A stretch of DNA of 64,000 nucleotides from Spirometra erinaceieuropaei (lineage: Eukaryota > Platyhelminthes > Cestoda > Diphyllobothriidea > Diphyllobothriidae), in NCBI GenBank assembly GCA_902702965.1, contig CACRXP010000015.1:722353-786352 (forward strand), given 5' to 3'. The notes beneath the pieces were generated by a model, which was not told where the DNA came from, made no database searches, and worked only from the letters and a program-made list of their open reading frames with translations. Made by a program: the position numbers and the translations under genes. Positions 11,711 to 23,053 of this stretch are shown here, one piece after another; positions within the stretch are counted from its first letter, which is position 1, and every line of letters starts with the position of its first letter.

Positions 11711-12640
11711 TGCTATCTCATGAAATGTTGACTGAAATTCTGAAATGCATTTTCAATTTCGAAGGCTTACTCTAGTAGAGTTGTAATATTCATGAGCATG
11801 TCACATGATGTCAAGAAATTCCAGTCACGTTGAGATGTCGCTATCGAATGAGCTTCTTATCGACTGCTTGTGTAAACCATATTCCGTAAAAATGACTACC
11901 TAAGTAGGCATATTTTGTAAAAAACACGCCCGAAAATATTCTTTATTCTACTCCTTGGGTAGCAAATTACGTTTTCTTCGAATTATATACGTGAAAAAGA
12001 CCATCTCTCAGTTTTAAAAAAATGTACAGATTCCCGAATAACGTTCAACCCAGTCTATCGTTACATTTGCATCCAGGGTTTCCTAACTAAAAGTCGTATA
12101 CTTTTTCGCGCGAGTAAAATTATATATTTCTATATGCAGTTATGAAGGGGACATATAGGAGTCGTTAAATTTTGTAATTGATATGGGCCACGGTGCCCAT
12201 TTTATAAGTAGCATGAACAAATGTGCTGACGTGATGCTGTACGATTGGATATTTAACGGTTTGGAAAAATTTCATAAACAGAAACTATTTTAAAACCAAA
12301 AAAATACTCCTTCTCCAAGTATAGTCAGATAAAGACGTAATTTACTACCGATGGGGTAAAATGAAGAATATTCTTCTATATCTTTTCTATAAAATATATT
12401 TGAATTAATAAGGGCATCGAAAATCCACAGGAAAAGTTCACAGTGCTTAAGTAGTCATTTATATGGAATGTCGTTTTCCCAGGCGATTGGTAAAGAGTTT
12501 ATTCGGAAACCGGCATTCTGAAATAACCGGAATATTTTGGTATTATGCGATAAGAAGATTAGTATCACAACCCCACTTAAATAATCTTTTCGAACCAAAA
12601 ACGCACTTTAGAATTTCGGCTAAAATTTCATGAGATAGCA
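11711..12640. mobile_element. foldback element, copy 1 (about 930 bp palindrome)
   Basis: The ends are inverted repeats: TGCTATCTCATGAAATGTTG at the left, and the complement ending ATTTCATGAGATAGCA at the right. Similarity between the arms continues inward for over 300 bp. Both arms hold a TACTTAAGTAG-like palindrome or a diverged form, and both hold an ATTCTT..TTCTAC..GGGTA block. There is no transposase frame, so it is non-autonomous. Copies 2 and 3 lie at 17432-18385 and 52945-53837. Copy 1 is the most diverged inside. No clear target-site duplication was identified. Confidence 0.8.
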
Positions 12641-12689
12641 CATTACTGTCTGCCTAGTTAGAACAGGCCCTGGCATATTCTGAACTTGC

Positions 12690-12978
12690 CGTTTTTTAAT
12701 TTCCTCAGAGGTTAACTGATAACTTGGAGTAGATAAGTTTGAACTAAGGTCTATAGGCGTAGACTGAAAGTTAATGTATGAATGCTTTAGCCGATGTCCA
12801 TCGGCCATAGTGGGATAACCGCGCAATATTCATTAACTGCCGACAGGCAACTGGTGGTATGTTTTAGGGTTACGAGATGCCATACTAGCTGCACAAGTAC
12901 CAGCTAAAAGCCCAGACACGTATGCTTCGCCGATATTCTGCCGCTGCATGGCACAGCTGCGAGGGATTCGGCTCTTTC
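12690..12978. repeat. R2 dispersed repeat, copy I
   Basis: Two segments recur nearby. Positions 12690-12765 match 13452-13545 in direct orientation (TTTGAACTAAGGTCTA core). Positions 12872-12978 match 13656-13760 in inverted orientation over about 105 bp, including GAGGGATTCGGCTC. A more diverged copy of the second segment lies near 56995-57090. No coding content was seen. Confidence 0.6.
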
Positions 12979-13090
12979 GGTATATAGTGTATTTTTAGGG
13001 TAATAGGCAATGCCCTTGATGACCCTATTGAAAACGGTACATGCAATATAAATGTTAAATGCACATCTTACTAAACTTTTGCCAGTAACA
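12979..13090 (-). mobile_element. detached LINE 3' end, minus strand
   Basis: The complement reads TGCATGTACCGTTTTCAATA, then GGGTCATCAAGGGCATTGCC and TATTACCC, which is the LINE 3' terminus seen at 3340-3410 and 40095-40125. It abuts the R2 segment. No RT coding sequence precedes it. Confidence 0.7.
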
Positions 13091-13389
13091 TATTTGTTTA
13101 CGGAAAATATTTTAACAGTGCGGAACTGCGGGTGCGGCAGGCGGTCTGTTCAATGTATATACACATGAAATTGTAAGTGGAATTGTATACAGTATAAAGT
13201 GCAGTCATTTCATACTTTGAGAGGGAAATTTTCATTAAACGTCAGGGATATGTTACATAGGGATGAAATCAAGAAATGAGATTTATGGCTGGCCGCAGAT
13301 AGTCCTGTAGTGAGAGTCGTCGTTTATCAAACATCAAACGATTCAGCTGCCTTTTGAATACAGCCATTGTATCAGATGTCACTATTTCA

Positions 13390-13648
13390 CTGACAGTGGG
13401 TCCCTAAGCATTCCCGTGTGCTTTTCGGTAGATACTCCAGTTTGGAAACCGTTGCTTTTTAAATTCCTCAGAAATGAACTGCCAACTTAGAGTAGATTAG
13501 TTTGAACTAAGGTCTACATCAAATTTCGGTCTACGCCTAAAGACCTTAGTTCAAACTGATCTACCCTAAGGTAGCAGTTAATTTCTGAGAGAATTAAAGG
13601 GTAAAGATTTCTAAACTGTAGTATCTACGAGAAAGCACTTGGAGAATG
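13390..13648. repeat. imperfect palindrome (R2 family)
   Basis: The arms fold around about 13527. The inner part, TTTGAACTAAGGTCT against AGACCTTAGTTCAAA, is perfect. The arms continue outward through CTCAGAAAT/ATTTCTGAG, GTAGATACT/AGTATCTAC and GTGTGCTTTTC/GAGAAAGCAC with scattered mismatches for at least 110 bp each side. It contains no open frame of note. Confidence 0.75.
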
Positions 13649-13655
13649 TTGGGGG

Positions 13656-13760
13656 ATCCACTGATGAGCCGAATCCCTCGCAGTTGCGTCATGCAGCAGC
13701 AGAATATCGGAGAAGCGCGCGTGTCTGGGCTTTTAGCTAGCACCTATGCTGTCAGTATGG
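13656..13760 (+). repeat. R2 dispersed repeat, copy II
   Basis: About 80 percent identical by eye to the complement of 12872-12978: GAGCCGAATCCCTCGCAG, then GCAGAATATCGG, then GTGTCTGGGCTTTTAGCT. Confidence 0.65.
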
Positions 13761-13799
13761 TATCCTGCAACCAAATACATTCTGGACTGCTACAACTAT

Positions 13800-13885
13800 T
13801 CAGTTTGACCGCCGTCTCCGACGATGTCCATCATTGCCGGGAGGACGACTTACGTGTAAATTGGTTTATAGCGATAGTAGGTAAA
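13800..13885 (-). repeat. R1 dispersed repeat fragment
   Basis: It shares CCGACGATGTCCA and AATTGGTTTATAGCGATAG with the R1 copy at 62797-62885 in the same plus-strand order. R1 is described at 19185-19620. Confidence 0.5.
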
Positions 13886-14132
13886 CTGAACTAACCTGTG
13901 ACGGATCCGGCTTCCATGCGATAAAGTAGAGCAGTCTAAAGGTGGCCGGGACGCACCTCTCTCCCTCTTTACCGTTCTCACGAGGTTCTCCAAAGCGCTC
14001 TGGGAAGGTGACAGCCAATTTATTGCAATGACTTTAAGGTGTTTAGACGAGACAGCATATACAATTATGCTTCTCATGTAAAACGTCTAAGATTACTAGC
14101 CGAGAATGGGCTGTCAATAATACTGGAAAAGG

Positions 14133-14173
14133 NNNNNNNNNNNNNNNNNNNNNNNNNNNNNNNNNNNNNNNNN
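14133..14173. other. assembly gap
   Basis: A run of 41 N. Any repeat or exon across it is invisible. Confidence 0.99.
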
Positions 14174-14431
14174 TAAGGGGGCTAGCGAAAAAAACGGCTG
14201 TTCGCATCAAAAAGACAGCCTGGTGGGTCCGATGTATGAGAAAAGGCAAAGGACTGTGTGCGGAGAATAAAGAATTACACCGAGTGGTTCAGCCAAAGTT
14301 ATCGTCGTGGTAAGACATCTGCATTTGATGAGCAAAACGCACACGTAATGATTGAAAGAATTTTAAAGTTGCGTTAAATGTGGGTCTTCTTTGGTGGTTA
14401 TTTCCAAGCCAATAAATAAAAGTGGCATATT

Positions 14432-15333
14432 TAGGCAAGGTTTGGTCCTGCAGCCCCACTTGAGTGATATCATATGGTTAGCTTTCTAGAGAAATTTTGG
14501 TAAGATGTGGTTTGGTAGCCCTACCTGATGGACACAATACTGCTGGGGTTATGGTTAGGGGTTAGCGCAACTATTTCTCATCCACTGAAAGTACAACCAC
14601 GCACTCCCGATAACTTTTCTTTTGCATACAACTACTTGACCTCGTCGCCTGTGCGTTCCCCGGCTCCATCTGTAAAAACCCCTATTACCACAGGTCCCGT
14701 ATTAGGGGTGACTGGGGTTTGTCTACTTGAGGTGGGGGTACCAAACCATATCTGACCGAAATGTTGATAGACGCGAATACGCCGGCTTAACAAATATCAC
14801 GTATTTGCATCTTCCTTACCATTTTAATCCAGTGAGTGACTGTGTCACGGGGGAGGAGTGCTTATACGCCAGCCTCGGTTACTTCAGGCATCTGTCCACA
14901 CACGCTTCTCCGCGCGTACTTCGAGCCCTGTTTGAGCTCTCTTTATCATCCTAATCCAGCGGGTGGCGAAGGAGACTTACTTGTGGAATTTTTCGGACGG
15001 TGTGGAAATCTGTCGGTTCCACTACTGCGGTCATTCACTGCGAATTGCTATGCGGTTCCATCTGTGGCCTTCTAGTTGTGATTACGCCCTCTTTGTCCAC
15101 TCAATCCAACGAGTGGTTGCGTTGGGGATGGGGGGGGGATGTTTACACGCCACCTTCACTCGCTTCCTTGCCCGGGCTTCGAGCTCTGCTTGCGCTATCT
15201 TTCCTTTCTAATCTGTCAAGTAGCTACGTTAGGTATGTTAACTAAAATTGTTTTAGTAAGCTAGCCATATGGTATCAACCATGTGGAGCTGCAGAACCAA
15301 ACCTCGCCTATATTTAAATGTGGAATACTTCAT
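14432..15333. mobile_element. TIR element, about 0.9 kb, no transposase
   Basis: Left end 14432-14512 and right end 15250-15333 are imperfect inverted repeats of about 80 bp. Both carry AGGC(A/G)AGGTTTGGT(C/T)CTGCAG, then CCAC, then CATATGG and TAGCTT. The interior contains a diverged direct repeat: 14820-14955 and 15098-15225 share CCAATCCA/AATCCAG, TACACGCCA/TATACGCCA and CTTCGAGC..TG. No transposase motif was found, so it looks like a non-autonomous DNA transposon. Target duplication is not obvious. Confidence 0.6.
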
Positions 15334-15689
15334 CATTGGCTCCAATTATTGAGTTGAATTCGTAGTACTATAACACTACATTATACATACAATTATAATA
15401 AATAAACCATTATTATAGCGCAAAAGCAATGCACTCTGCAGTGTACCCGGACAAAATTATGCACCAAAATGCTCTTCAAAGTAATACTGTAGCTTAAAGA
15501 TTCGTAGAAGGCGTCAAGTATCGTTAAATACAAATTTAGATGTGAAATATTCCTCCTTTCTAAGGCGGAAAAATGAGCCTAAATACTACGCACGTTAAAG
15601 GAACAGAGTCCGGGAGATCAAGCCATTCCGATGGTGTAGCATATCCCTTTGGCAACCGATATGATGATCGGGACGTTTGCCGACTGGAG

Positions 15690-15815
15690 ACTGAGATGCA
15701 CATCTGCGGTTTAGAAGCCGTCAGTAGCCAGGCATAGTTGAGCCCATGGGGCTGGTGCATTCAAAGCTCGGGCTTTGACCCAGTGGCAATTCGAGTCTCC
15801 CCTGTTTTTGTCAGT
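15690..15815 (+). repeat. R3 SINE-like repeat fragment
   Basis: It ends with GAGTCTCCCCTGTTTTTGTC and AGTAA, matching GCAGTCTCCCTTGTCTTTGT and CGGTAA at 60280-60300. Related fragments lie at 23318-23460, 61870-61955 and 62385-62455. Confidence 0.45.
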
Positions 15816-16000
15816 AAACACGTGGTCGATGTGCGGCCGCTCGTGAGAGCGCTAGACGTCAAACTTGAAGGTGAAACGCAATCACTGGACGCCACACCCA
15901 TAGCCAAATGGGTTGGTATATTTTCTTTTGAAAGTGGAAGTCGCATACGACATCTTCAGCATTGCATGGACGTTGTGCAGTGTGGATCACCGGCGTGCAG

Positions 16001-16152
16001 ATCAGATCAGATCAGATTTATTAAGGGAAAGGTAGCAAACGCCTTTGAACTCCCTTTTGGTTACAATAACGTCATAAAAAAACAATGTGTACAAATAGGG
16101 AGTTCAAAGGCGTAAGCCTATTTCCCTCAAATACACTGACTGACTGACTGAC
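16001..16152. repeat. two LINE 3' ends, head to head
   Basis: Left half, minus strand: GGGAGTTCAAAGGCGTTTGC, then CCTTTCCCTTAATAAA, then a (GATCT)n-type tail reaching 16001. Right half, plus strand (16098-16152): GGGAGTTCAAAGGCGTAAGC, then CTATTTCCCTCAAATACA, then (CTGA)n. A spacer of about 40 bp separates them. The two copies form a hairpin and end in different microsatellites. Confidence 0.7.
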
Positions 16153-17198
16153 AAGTGTCAAAGAAAATTAGGTAAGTAATTACAAACAACAAGCATTGGT
16201 TTCTGGTATAAATGTGTCTGTGAATGCCCTCTGTGTCAAAATTGTACAATAATCAGTACACGGTACTGAATGGACCAAGTAATATCGAAGCAAACGTATA
16301 TGCTTAGATCAGGAAATAACGTATAGTCTTAACTGACGGCGGTATCTCAAGTTAAGCGCTCGGTCTCAGTGGGTGGCACGCGATTTTATGATAAACTTAA
16401 CAGGCATAGTAATTACCGCTAGTATCAGATGAGATCCAAGCTGCGATATTGACAAATGATCGGTGGCAAAAGAACTTGCGGTATGCTGGGCACGCGCGTT
16501 TCTACGTTTTGCCCAAAAATCCAAAAATCAGGGACTGGGACTCAGAACGGTCATTAACACTAGCCAGGCTGAATTATCACAGCATCGTCCTAAACTAAGT
16601 TGATAGGTCATCAGTAAAGACGATTCGAGGGGAATCGGGGTCGTAGGGGTGGGAAACACCAGAGGAGGCCAAAACATCCTCAGATGTGCGCGGTGGTGAA
16701 CATTGCATCTGTTCGCCGGTGTTGTCTTAAGTGCATAAAACTCCAACGAGAGATCATCGAATTTTAGGCAAGGAGCTAGTGACAATACCGAGATGGTATT
16801 GTTACCGGCGGTAAGCCTAAACAGGAAACCGAGAGACCTTTCCGCAAATTTTCGCAATATTCGCTACTTACTTTGAGAAAGTAGTGAGGCATATCTAGGT
16901 AAACGTCATGATGATATCAACAGCACAGTGGGTTCGGTCTCATTAAGCACCGGGCAATGCTAGGGGTGGCGATACTAGCAATTAAACGTAGCCCTAACCT
17001 CAATCCTAACATGGGTCGACAACTTCTATTGCCAACAAATTGGTAACTTACGCAAGGTGTTGCGGAAAGTCAATCTTGCCGTTGACAACTCTACTAAATC
17101 AAACTTGACCTTACCTGGATATAAACCATATCTTAGATCGAAAGACAATGCACTATTAATTGGGGGGGGGGGGGCGAAACTAAGATGATGTGCAGTAC

Positions 17199-17343
17199 CG
17201 TCGTAAATGGCCGCAGCTGCACTGACCACGTCCCGATTGAGACGGAGAGGCCTGCTGACAACTGCATTGGACTCGCCCATACCGCGGAGATCCTCCATCA
17301 GTTCGAACATACTGGGGTAATGTATTATAAGCTCGTCGACGTC
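17199..17343 (-). CDS. NDUFAF5: NDUFAF5 exon 6 (last one found)
   Basis: The acceptor CATTCTTTGTTGCAG|GAC is strong. The frame encodes [28 protein letters not shown] and then [13 protein letters not shown], matching the family's [18 protein letters not shown] and AAAVY. The proposed donor is GACG|GTACTG, weaker than the others, so the 3' edge is tentative. Beyond it the frame runs into a poly-proline read-through of a G run (17160-17174). The following exon or exons were not located. Confidence 0.85.
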
Positions 17344-19373
17344 CTGCAACAAAGAATGACGAGGAGAAGGTGAGTGGCTTGTGGTAACTTTAGTCAAACA
17401 TTTGGAGCAAATGGTTCTGAACATAGGCATAGGGCTAACTCATGAAATGTCAACAGAAACTCCGAAACGCGTTTTCGTTTCGAAGAGGCTAATTAAGTAG
17501 GGTTTTAAAACCAATCATCGTGCGGCATAATTATATAATAATTCAGTTGCATCAGGATGCCGGCTTTCAAACAAATTTATTTTTGGCCGCATGAAGGAAC
17601 TAAACTTTGTTAAAAAATGACTACTTAAGTAGCATGCATTTTTCTCGTTGATTTTCGATGCCCTTAAAAAGTAAATTATATTTAATGAAAAACATGGATA
17701 AAAATATTCATTCTTCCACTCATTCGGTAGAAAACTACTACTTCCTTGAATTTAATACTCGAAGGAAGGGTATAATTTAGTTTTTAAAAAAATGTCCAAC
17801 TGTGAGATTTTTTCATACCGTGAAATGGCCGTTCATAAAACGTCATGTCTCTGCATTTACTAGTGTTGCTTTCAAAGTTAACAATATGGCCCAAATCCAC
17901 TGCTAAATTCTATGAACCCCATATAATCTCCTCTGAATAACCTAGAAAAATTTACGGTGTTCCGTACGCGGAAAATATACGGCTTGTAGTTTGGAAACCC
18001 TGAATGCAAGTGTAACGACAGGTAGAGTTCAAAATTATTCGGGAATTGGAAGTTTTTTAAGACCGAATTAAACCCTTTCTTCGAGTATATAATTGAAAGA
18101 AGACGTAATTTTCTACCGGACGAAAAAGAGAATGAATATTTTTATGCATGTATTCTATGAAGCATAATTAAATTTTTAAGGGCATCGAAAATCAACGAGA
18201 AAAATGCATGCTACTTAAGTAGTCATTTTTTACGGAGGTTAGTTCCTGCATGCAGCCGAAAAGAAGTTTGTTTGGAGGCCGGCATCCGGAGGTAACTGAA
18301 CTATCATAGAATTATGCTGCACGATGAGTGGTTTTACTACCACAACGCATTTCGGAATTTCGGTTAACATTTCATGAGTTAGTCCACCTGCTGTACACAT
18401 GTTCCGAATTCGCTCCGCTCATAAGGGCCAACATTTCCTCTAAGCCGGAGAGGATGGCGTGTATTTTTGACAGAGAACGAGACACCCTGCTGGTCGCAAT
18501 TTTGATCAGGTCGTGTACGCCTCCATACCGCGCTAATCGGTCGATCATGAGAGCTCGCGAGCATAGGGCAACCCATATAGTTCTGAGATCGAGAAAGCAA
18601 GGGTCGAGATCCGAAGAGTTAGTGTTTAGTCGTAAGAGGTCAAAAGTTCCGTTTAACACGTCAGTTGTGAGGGTGAAATCATTAGATAGATTGTGGGGAA
18701 CCATCCGGGCACATTAGTAAATCAGAGGCGTAACGAAAATGGTTCATCCGACTAACAAGGATGCAAGGAAATTTACAAAATAGTGGTGACGCTGGTGTAT
18801 ACAAGAAGCTACGAACACAGCTCTCCATAGGAATGAGGCGTGCGGACTGATTCAAGTTGCAATCTGTCGACAGAAGACGTCAAGGAACACTCAGTGGTCC
18901 TCTGTGTATTTTTTTGCTTGGTAAATGAGTAAAGCTTCATTGCATCGAGGATTAAATCAGTATAAATAATTACGCATAAAATACCTGCGTCAAAAATAAG
19001 TTAGGATCAGGGGGCGTGCTTACGTTTAATGAATACACATTTTTAGGCCATTGTAACTATTGTGATACCTAGTGTGTGTGTGTGTGTTTGTCCCTAAAAC
19101 GAGACACCTGGCGGATGCGCTGGACCATCACGGTGGCTAGATCGGAGTCCGGTGGGATACATGCCACTTCCATACTTTTTATTGCGGTGTAAAATCCTGG
19201 TCAGTTTATGTTGTGGACCAAAGAGTGTTATGGTACGCTTACGTGAGTTTTCGACGCGCCAGCTACCAAAGTTCTCTCCCACCTCCGGTTTTCTTGACTC
19301 TGTATTCGCAGCCGGCTTAAACGGGAGGAGGGAGGAGGACGAGGAGGAGGATGGAAGGGCGGAGGATGAGGAG

Positions 19374-19405
<32 letters not shown>

Positions 19406-22400
19406 AGAAGAAGAAGAAGAAGAAGAGGGAGGAGGAGGAGGAGGAGGAGGAGGAGGAGGAGGAAAGAGTGCGGTTGATGCAGTGCAGAGCTACTACCACT
19501 TTCAGCTAACTCATGTGCAAGTCGTCTCTGCTCTCACTCTGCTGTGGAGTACACGGTGAACATCGTCCGTCACGACGACCGAACTGTCGTATGTGTCAGC
19601 TTTCAAGGGCCTTTCGGACCAAAACCTCTTAGTCCAATGCCACCCCAGTGATCCCAGTAGGCTGTAATTGGGATGAACGGCCGTGAGGACCACCCGTGCT
19701 GTTCTCAACGCCCGGGAGACAGAGTGTTTTGAGGTTTGCAAGAGAAACTGCCGTAAGCTCTCACCAGGGTGATGAGATTGAAGCCGGCCTCTTGGAGAAG
19801 ATCACCCAGACGAGCACTGTCGATGAAGGGGCTGACGTGGGGGTAGAAGCCGCCCAGACGCTCCATTTCTGCCAACTGCAGGGCCACGCGCAGTTCAAAC
19901 AGGGTGTCCATGCCGTAGGTGACACCGAGGAAGCAGCCATCCGGCTTAAGGCATCGTAGGACCTAAAAAAACACCAAATCCACACAAGGCTCTCGAGGTT
20001 TAAACCGCTTCAGTGTAGATACTAATAAACTGATCTTCGATACAAGCGAAGATGCGAGTTCCAGGAACTAGCTGCAGTTGCGGACAAAGCAACTACGTCG
20101 GAGAAACTGGAAGACTGCTCCGGACGCAAATCGGCGAGCACGTGGCAGCGGTACGGAGAAATGACGCCAACTCTCAGATCGCGGCCCATTCGACGAGTCC
20201 CGGCCACACATTCAAGTTCGATGAGGCCGAAATTCTCGCGAGAGGGGATAATCGTGTTAGCAGCGAGTTGTCTGAGTCATGGTTCACGGGACCTCAGTCT
20301 ATCAACAAGTGCAACGACATCCCCACTCCATATTCCGTGCTGGGGCATAGGCTGGCCAAAGCAATCGACCACTCGGGGAGAGCGCAAGCCGGTGGGCCAG
20401 ATGGCCGAGCAATCATCACGACAGCATCCAACACGGGTGATGAAATTACAACAATTAACAACTTGCATGCCGGCCCTCAAGCAATTAGCGCACCAGCGGG
20501 CAGCAATCCTTGATGAAGGGGAGCGCGGTTAATTGTTATAGGTATGTGGTAGCATAGCGACTGCATCCTATAAATACTGCAACTTCCTGTGCACTAGTCA
20601 CCCTTTTCTGCCACTGTCTCTGATGATGGGTTCAAGTGAGAATCCGAAACGTCAGGCGAATAAAGCCCTTGTTCCAGCGATCGCTTCTTCTTCTTCTTCT
20701 GATCAAACTGATTTTCATTGTCGGGCGGAATCAGCCCTTCCCTAATGGTGCCAAAGTCTGGAGTAAGAAAGCGGGATTGATTCAGAGGAGGCAGACGTCC
20801 GTTTCAGAGTTATGCCTTAAACTTTTCCTGTTAGACTGGTCTGAGATAGATTTGAACTCCAAACCTCGCTGAGATTGGTCAAACAGCATAAGCTATTAGT
20901 ATGTCATTGCAAATCCGGATCCCAGATTTCGCGGAAAACGGCTGCGACAGGGTGACAGCAAAAAGGAGCCCGATCAGATCCTGACAGCATAAACGCGAGT
21001 GAATCACGCACGTGCTGAATTAGAACAATGGTAAAGGACTCACCTGAGAAAAAGTTCCTCGTAGATCATTGATCCAGTGAAGGCTAAAAGAATAATGGAA
21101 CTTCTGTTATGTATAAGACACGCATAGAACGATAGCACTCGACATCAGACTGAGCTTAGAGAACGGTCGTGTGAAGAAAGGGCATACATAGAATTATTTA
21201 GAACTGGAAATACCCAAGACAGCTGAGGAAGAGGTTGATAGAATTCTCCTGAAACGGAAGGCTCTCCTCGTCAACATTGAGAGACATTGTTTCCACGTCC
21301 GGTGAGGGTTTCGCTTGTTTCTACAAAAGATGATCCTTTGTAAAGTGCTGTACTTTTTTTGGCGCATAAAACCATTAACTTACTCAAAACAATAATCAGA
21401 TGGTGGGAACAGTTACGTGCCTAAAGGTGCACTAAAACCCTGGAATACCAGGACTTGTTCAAAAATTTGTTCGTTCGAGTACTGGTCGTCACAAAAGAGG
21501 CTTTCTTCAATATTCATCGGCACAGTAATACGACGAGGAGTGCCAATCTTAAGTCTTCCAAAATACAGTTAAAGGTCATCCCACAAAGAGATTTGGTGAG
21601 TTCATCCTACACAGTGGCAGTGCCCAAGCCAAAACGATGCTCATCACTGCTCTGCTTCACCTAACACCATACTCGTCTGGCCGTGTTTTGCGGACTTGCG
21701 AAGACGAGGTGGCGAGCATACGTAGCTTTCGATAACTTCTCCTCGGGCCAGTACAAGTATGTGGGAACGAGGTAGAAACAAAAGCATGCCAGTGATAAGA
21801 GAAATCGACTAAAGGTCGTCTTAAAACACAGGCGGAGTGTGGAAATGTGGAGGAGGGGGTGGATGGTAATAGCAACCAGTGTCAGGGGCGGGGCGAGAGC
21901 GGAAGGGCGCGGAGAGAGTTGCGGCGTTAGTCGACATTCGACCACTGCAGGCGCGGAGCCTGAACGTGGTTCTTCTGTGCGCACAAGATTGGCTTTCGTA
22001 ACCTAATGGCGGCTGCTTCCGCTGTCGCTAACAGGCGCTGGCCCAGTAGCTTCGCATAGCTCGATGGGGCCTTATAAATCACACGAAATGCTTCGTTAGG
22101 GTCCACACGATGTCCGGAATTAACAGCATGCGCGAGAATGACGCTGTTTATGCTCCTCGTTTCGCCTTATCCCAACCATGCTGGGATGTTTTCCCGTATT
22201 CTCTTAGATAAGCGCCGACTCGTGCGACCAGTATAACCTGCTCCACAGCAGCAAGTGAAGGGATAGATGCACAATGAAGTGGTCTGAAGTGGCAACTTAT
22301 CCTTACCTTCTCCGCGTAAAATAGGGTTAGTAGAGATTGATATTTGAACCCTTGCTGCTGGGAAGGTTCGCGAGACAGCTTTATCAAGGCGTCTTCTTGG

Positions 22401-22965
22401 GAGTTCACTCGCAGCGTCCCCTTGAAAACGGACTTGGATGAACAAAGTTTTCTTTTCGGCAGTCAGTGTGGTGGGTTTTACCAGTCGTTCAGCAAGGTTC
22501 TTTGCAATAAACCTGTCAGGATAGCCGTTTTTGCAAAGCAGGTCCTGGGTTTTTCTAAGCTCTTCCTCGGTGCTACCTGTTGAACAAATTTTTCTAGCTT
22601 TTTGTGCCAAACACCGGACTAGATTTTGTTTTTGTAGGAGAAGTACGAAACTGGCGAATTTCGTGTATTGTCCAGACCAGGTTTTCTTCCGATAGACGCT
22701 CCTTCGGAAGCTACCGTCATGTCTCCTGCTTAGATTCGGCTTGAGATTCGAGTTCAGGGCCTCCAAATCAGTGAGCAACGTCTTAGCTCGCTCGACAATT
22801 TGAATTCCAGATCGTGCTTTTGAAACTTTCCCCACCGACAAAAGAGCGCGCTAGGATCAGTAATAGAGAAGAGAAAAATTTTTGTGCATCCTTTCTTTGC
22901 ACTACATTAAATTCACAGTGCACGAGAAACGAGAGGTGTCAGGCGACACTGGAATCACCATTGGG

Positions 22966-23053
<88 letters not shown>

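Noticed and set aside
17026..17198. Extension of NDUFAF5 exon 6 to the next stop
   Set aside because: The frame runs through a G-run coding for prolines and loses all family similarity after AAAAIYDG; a splice donor at GACG|GTACTG is more likely.
19152..19559. 135-codon frame with poly-Glu and poly-Gly
   Set aside because: Read-through of the GAA/GGA microsatellite within repeat R1; the opposite strand gives an equally long poly-Ser/Phe frame.
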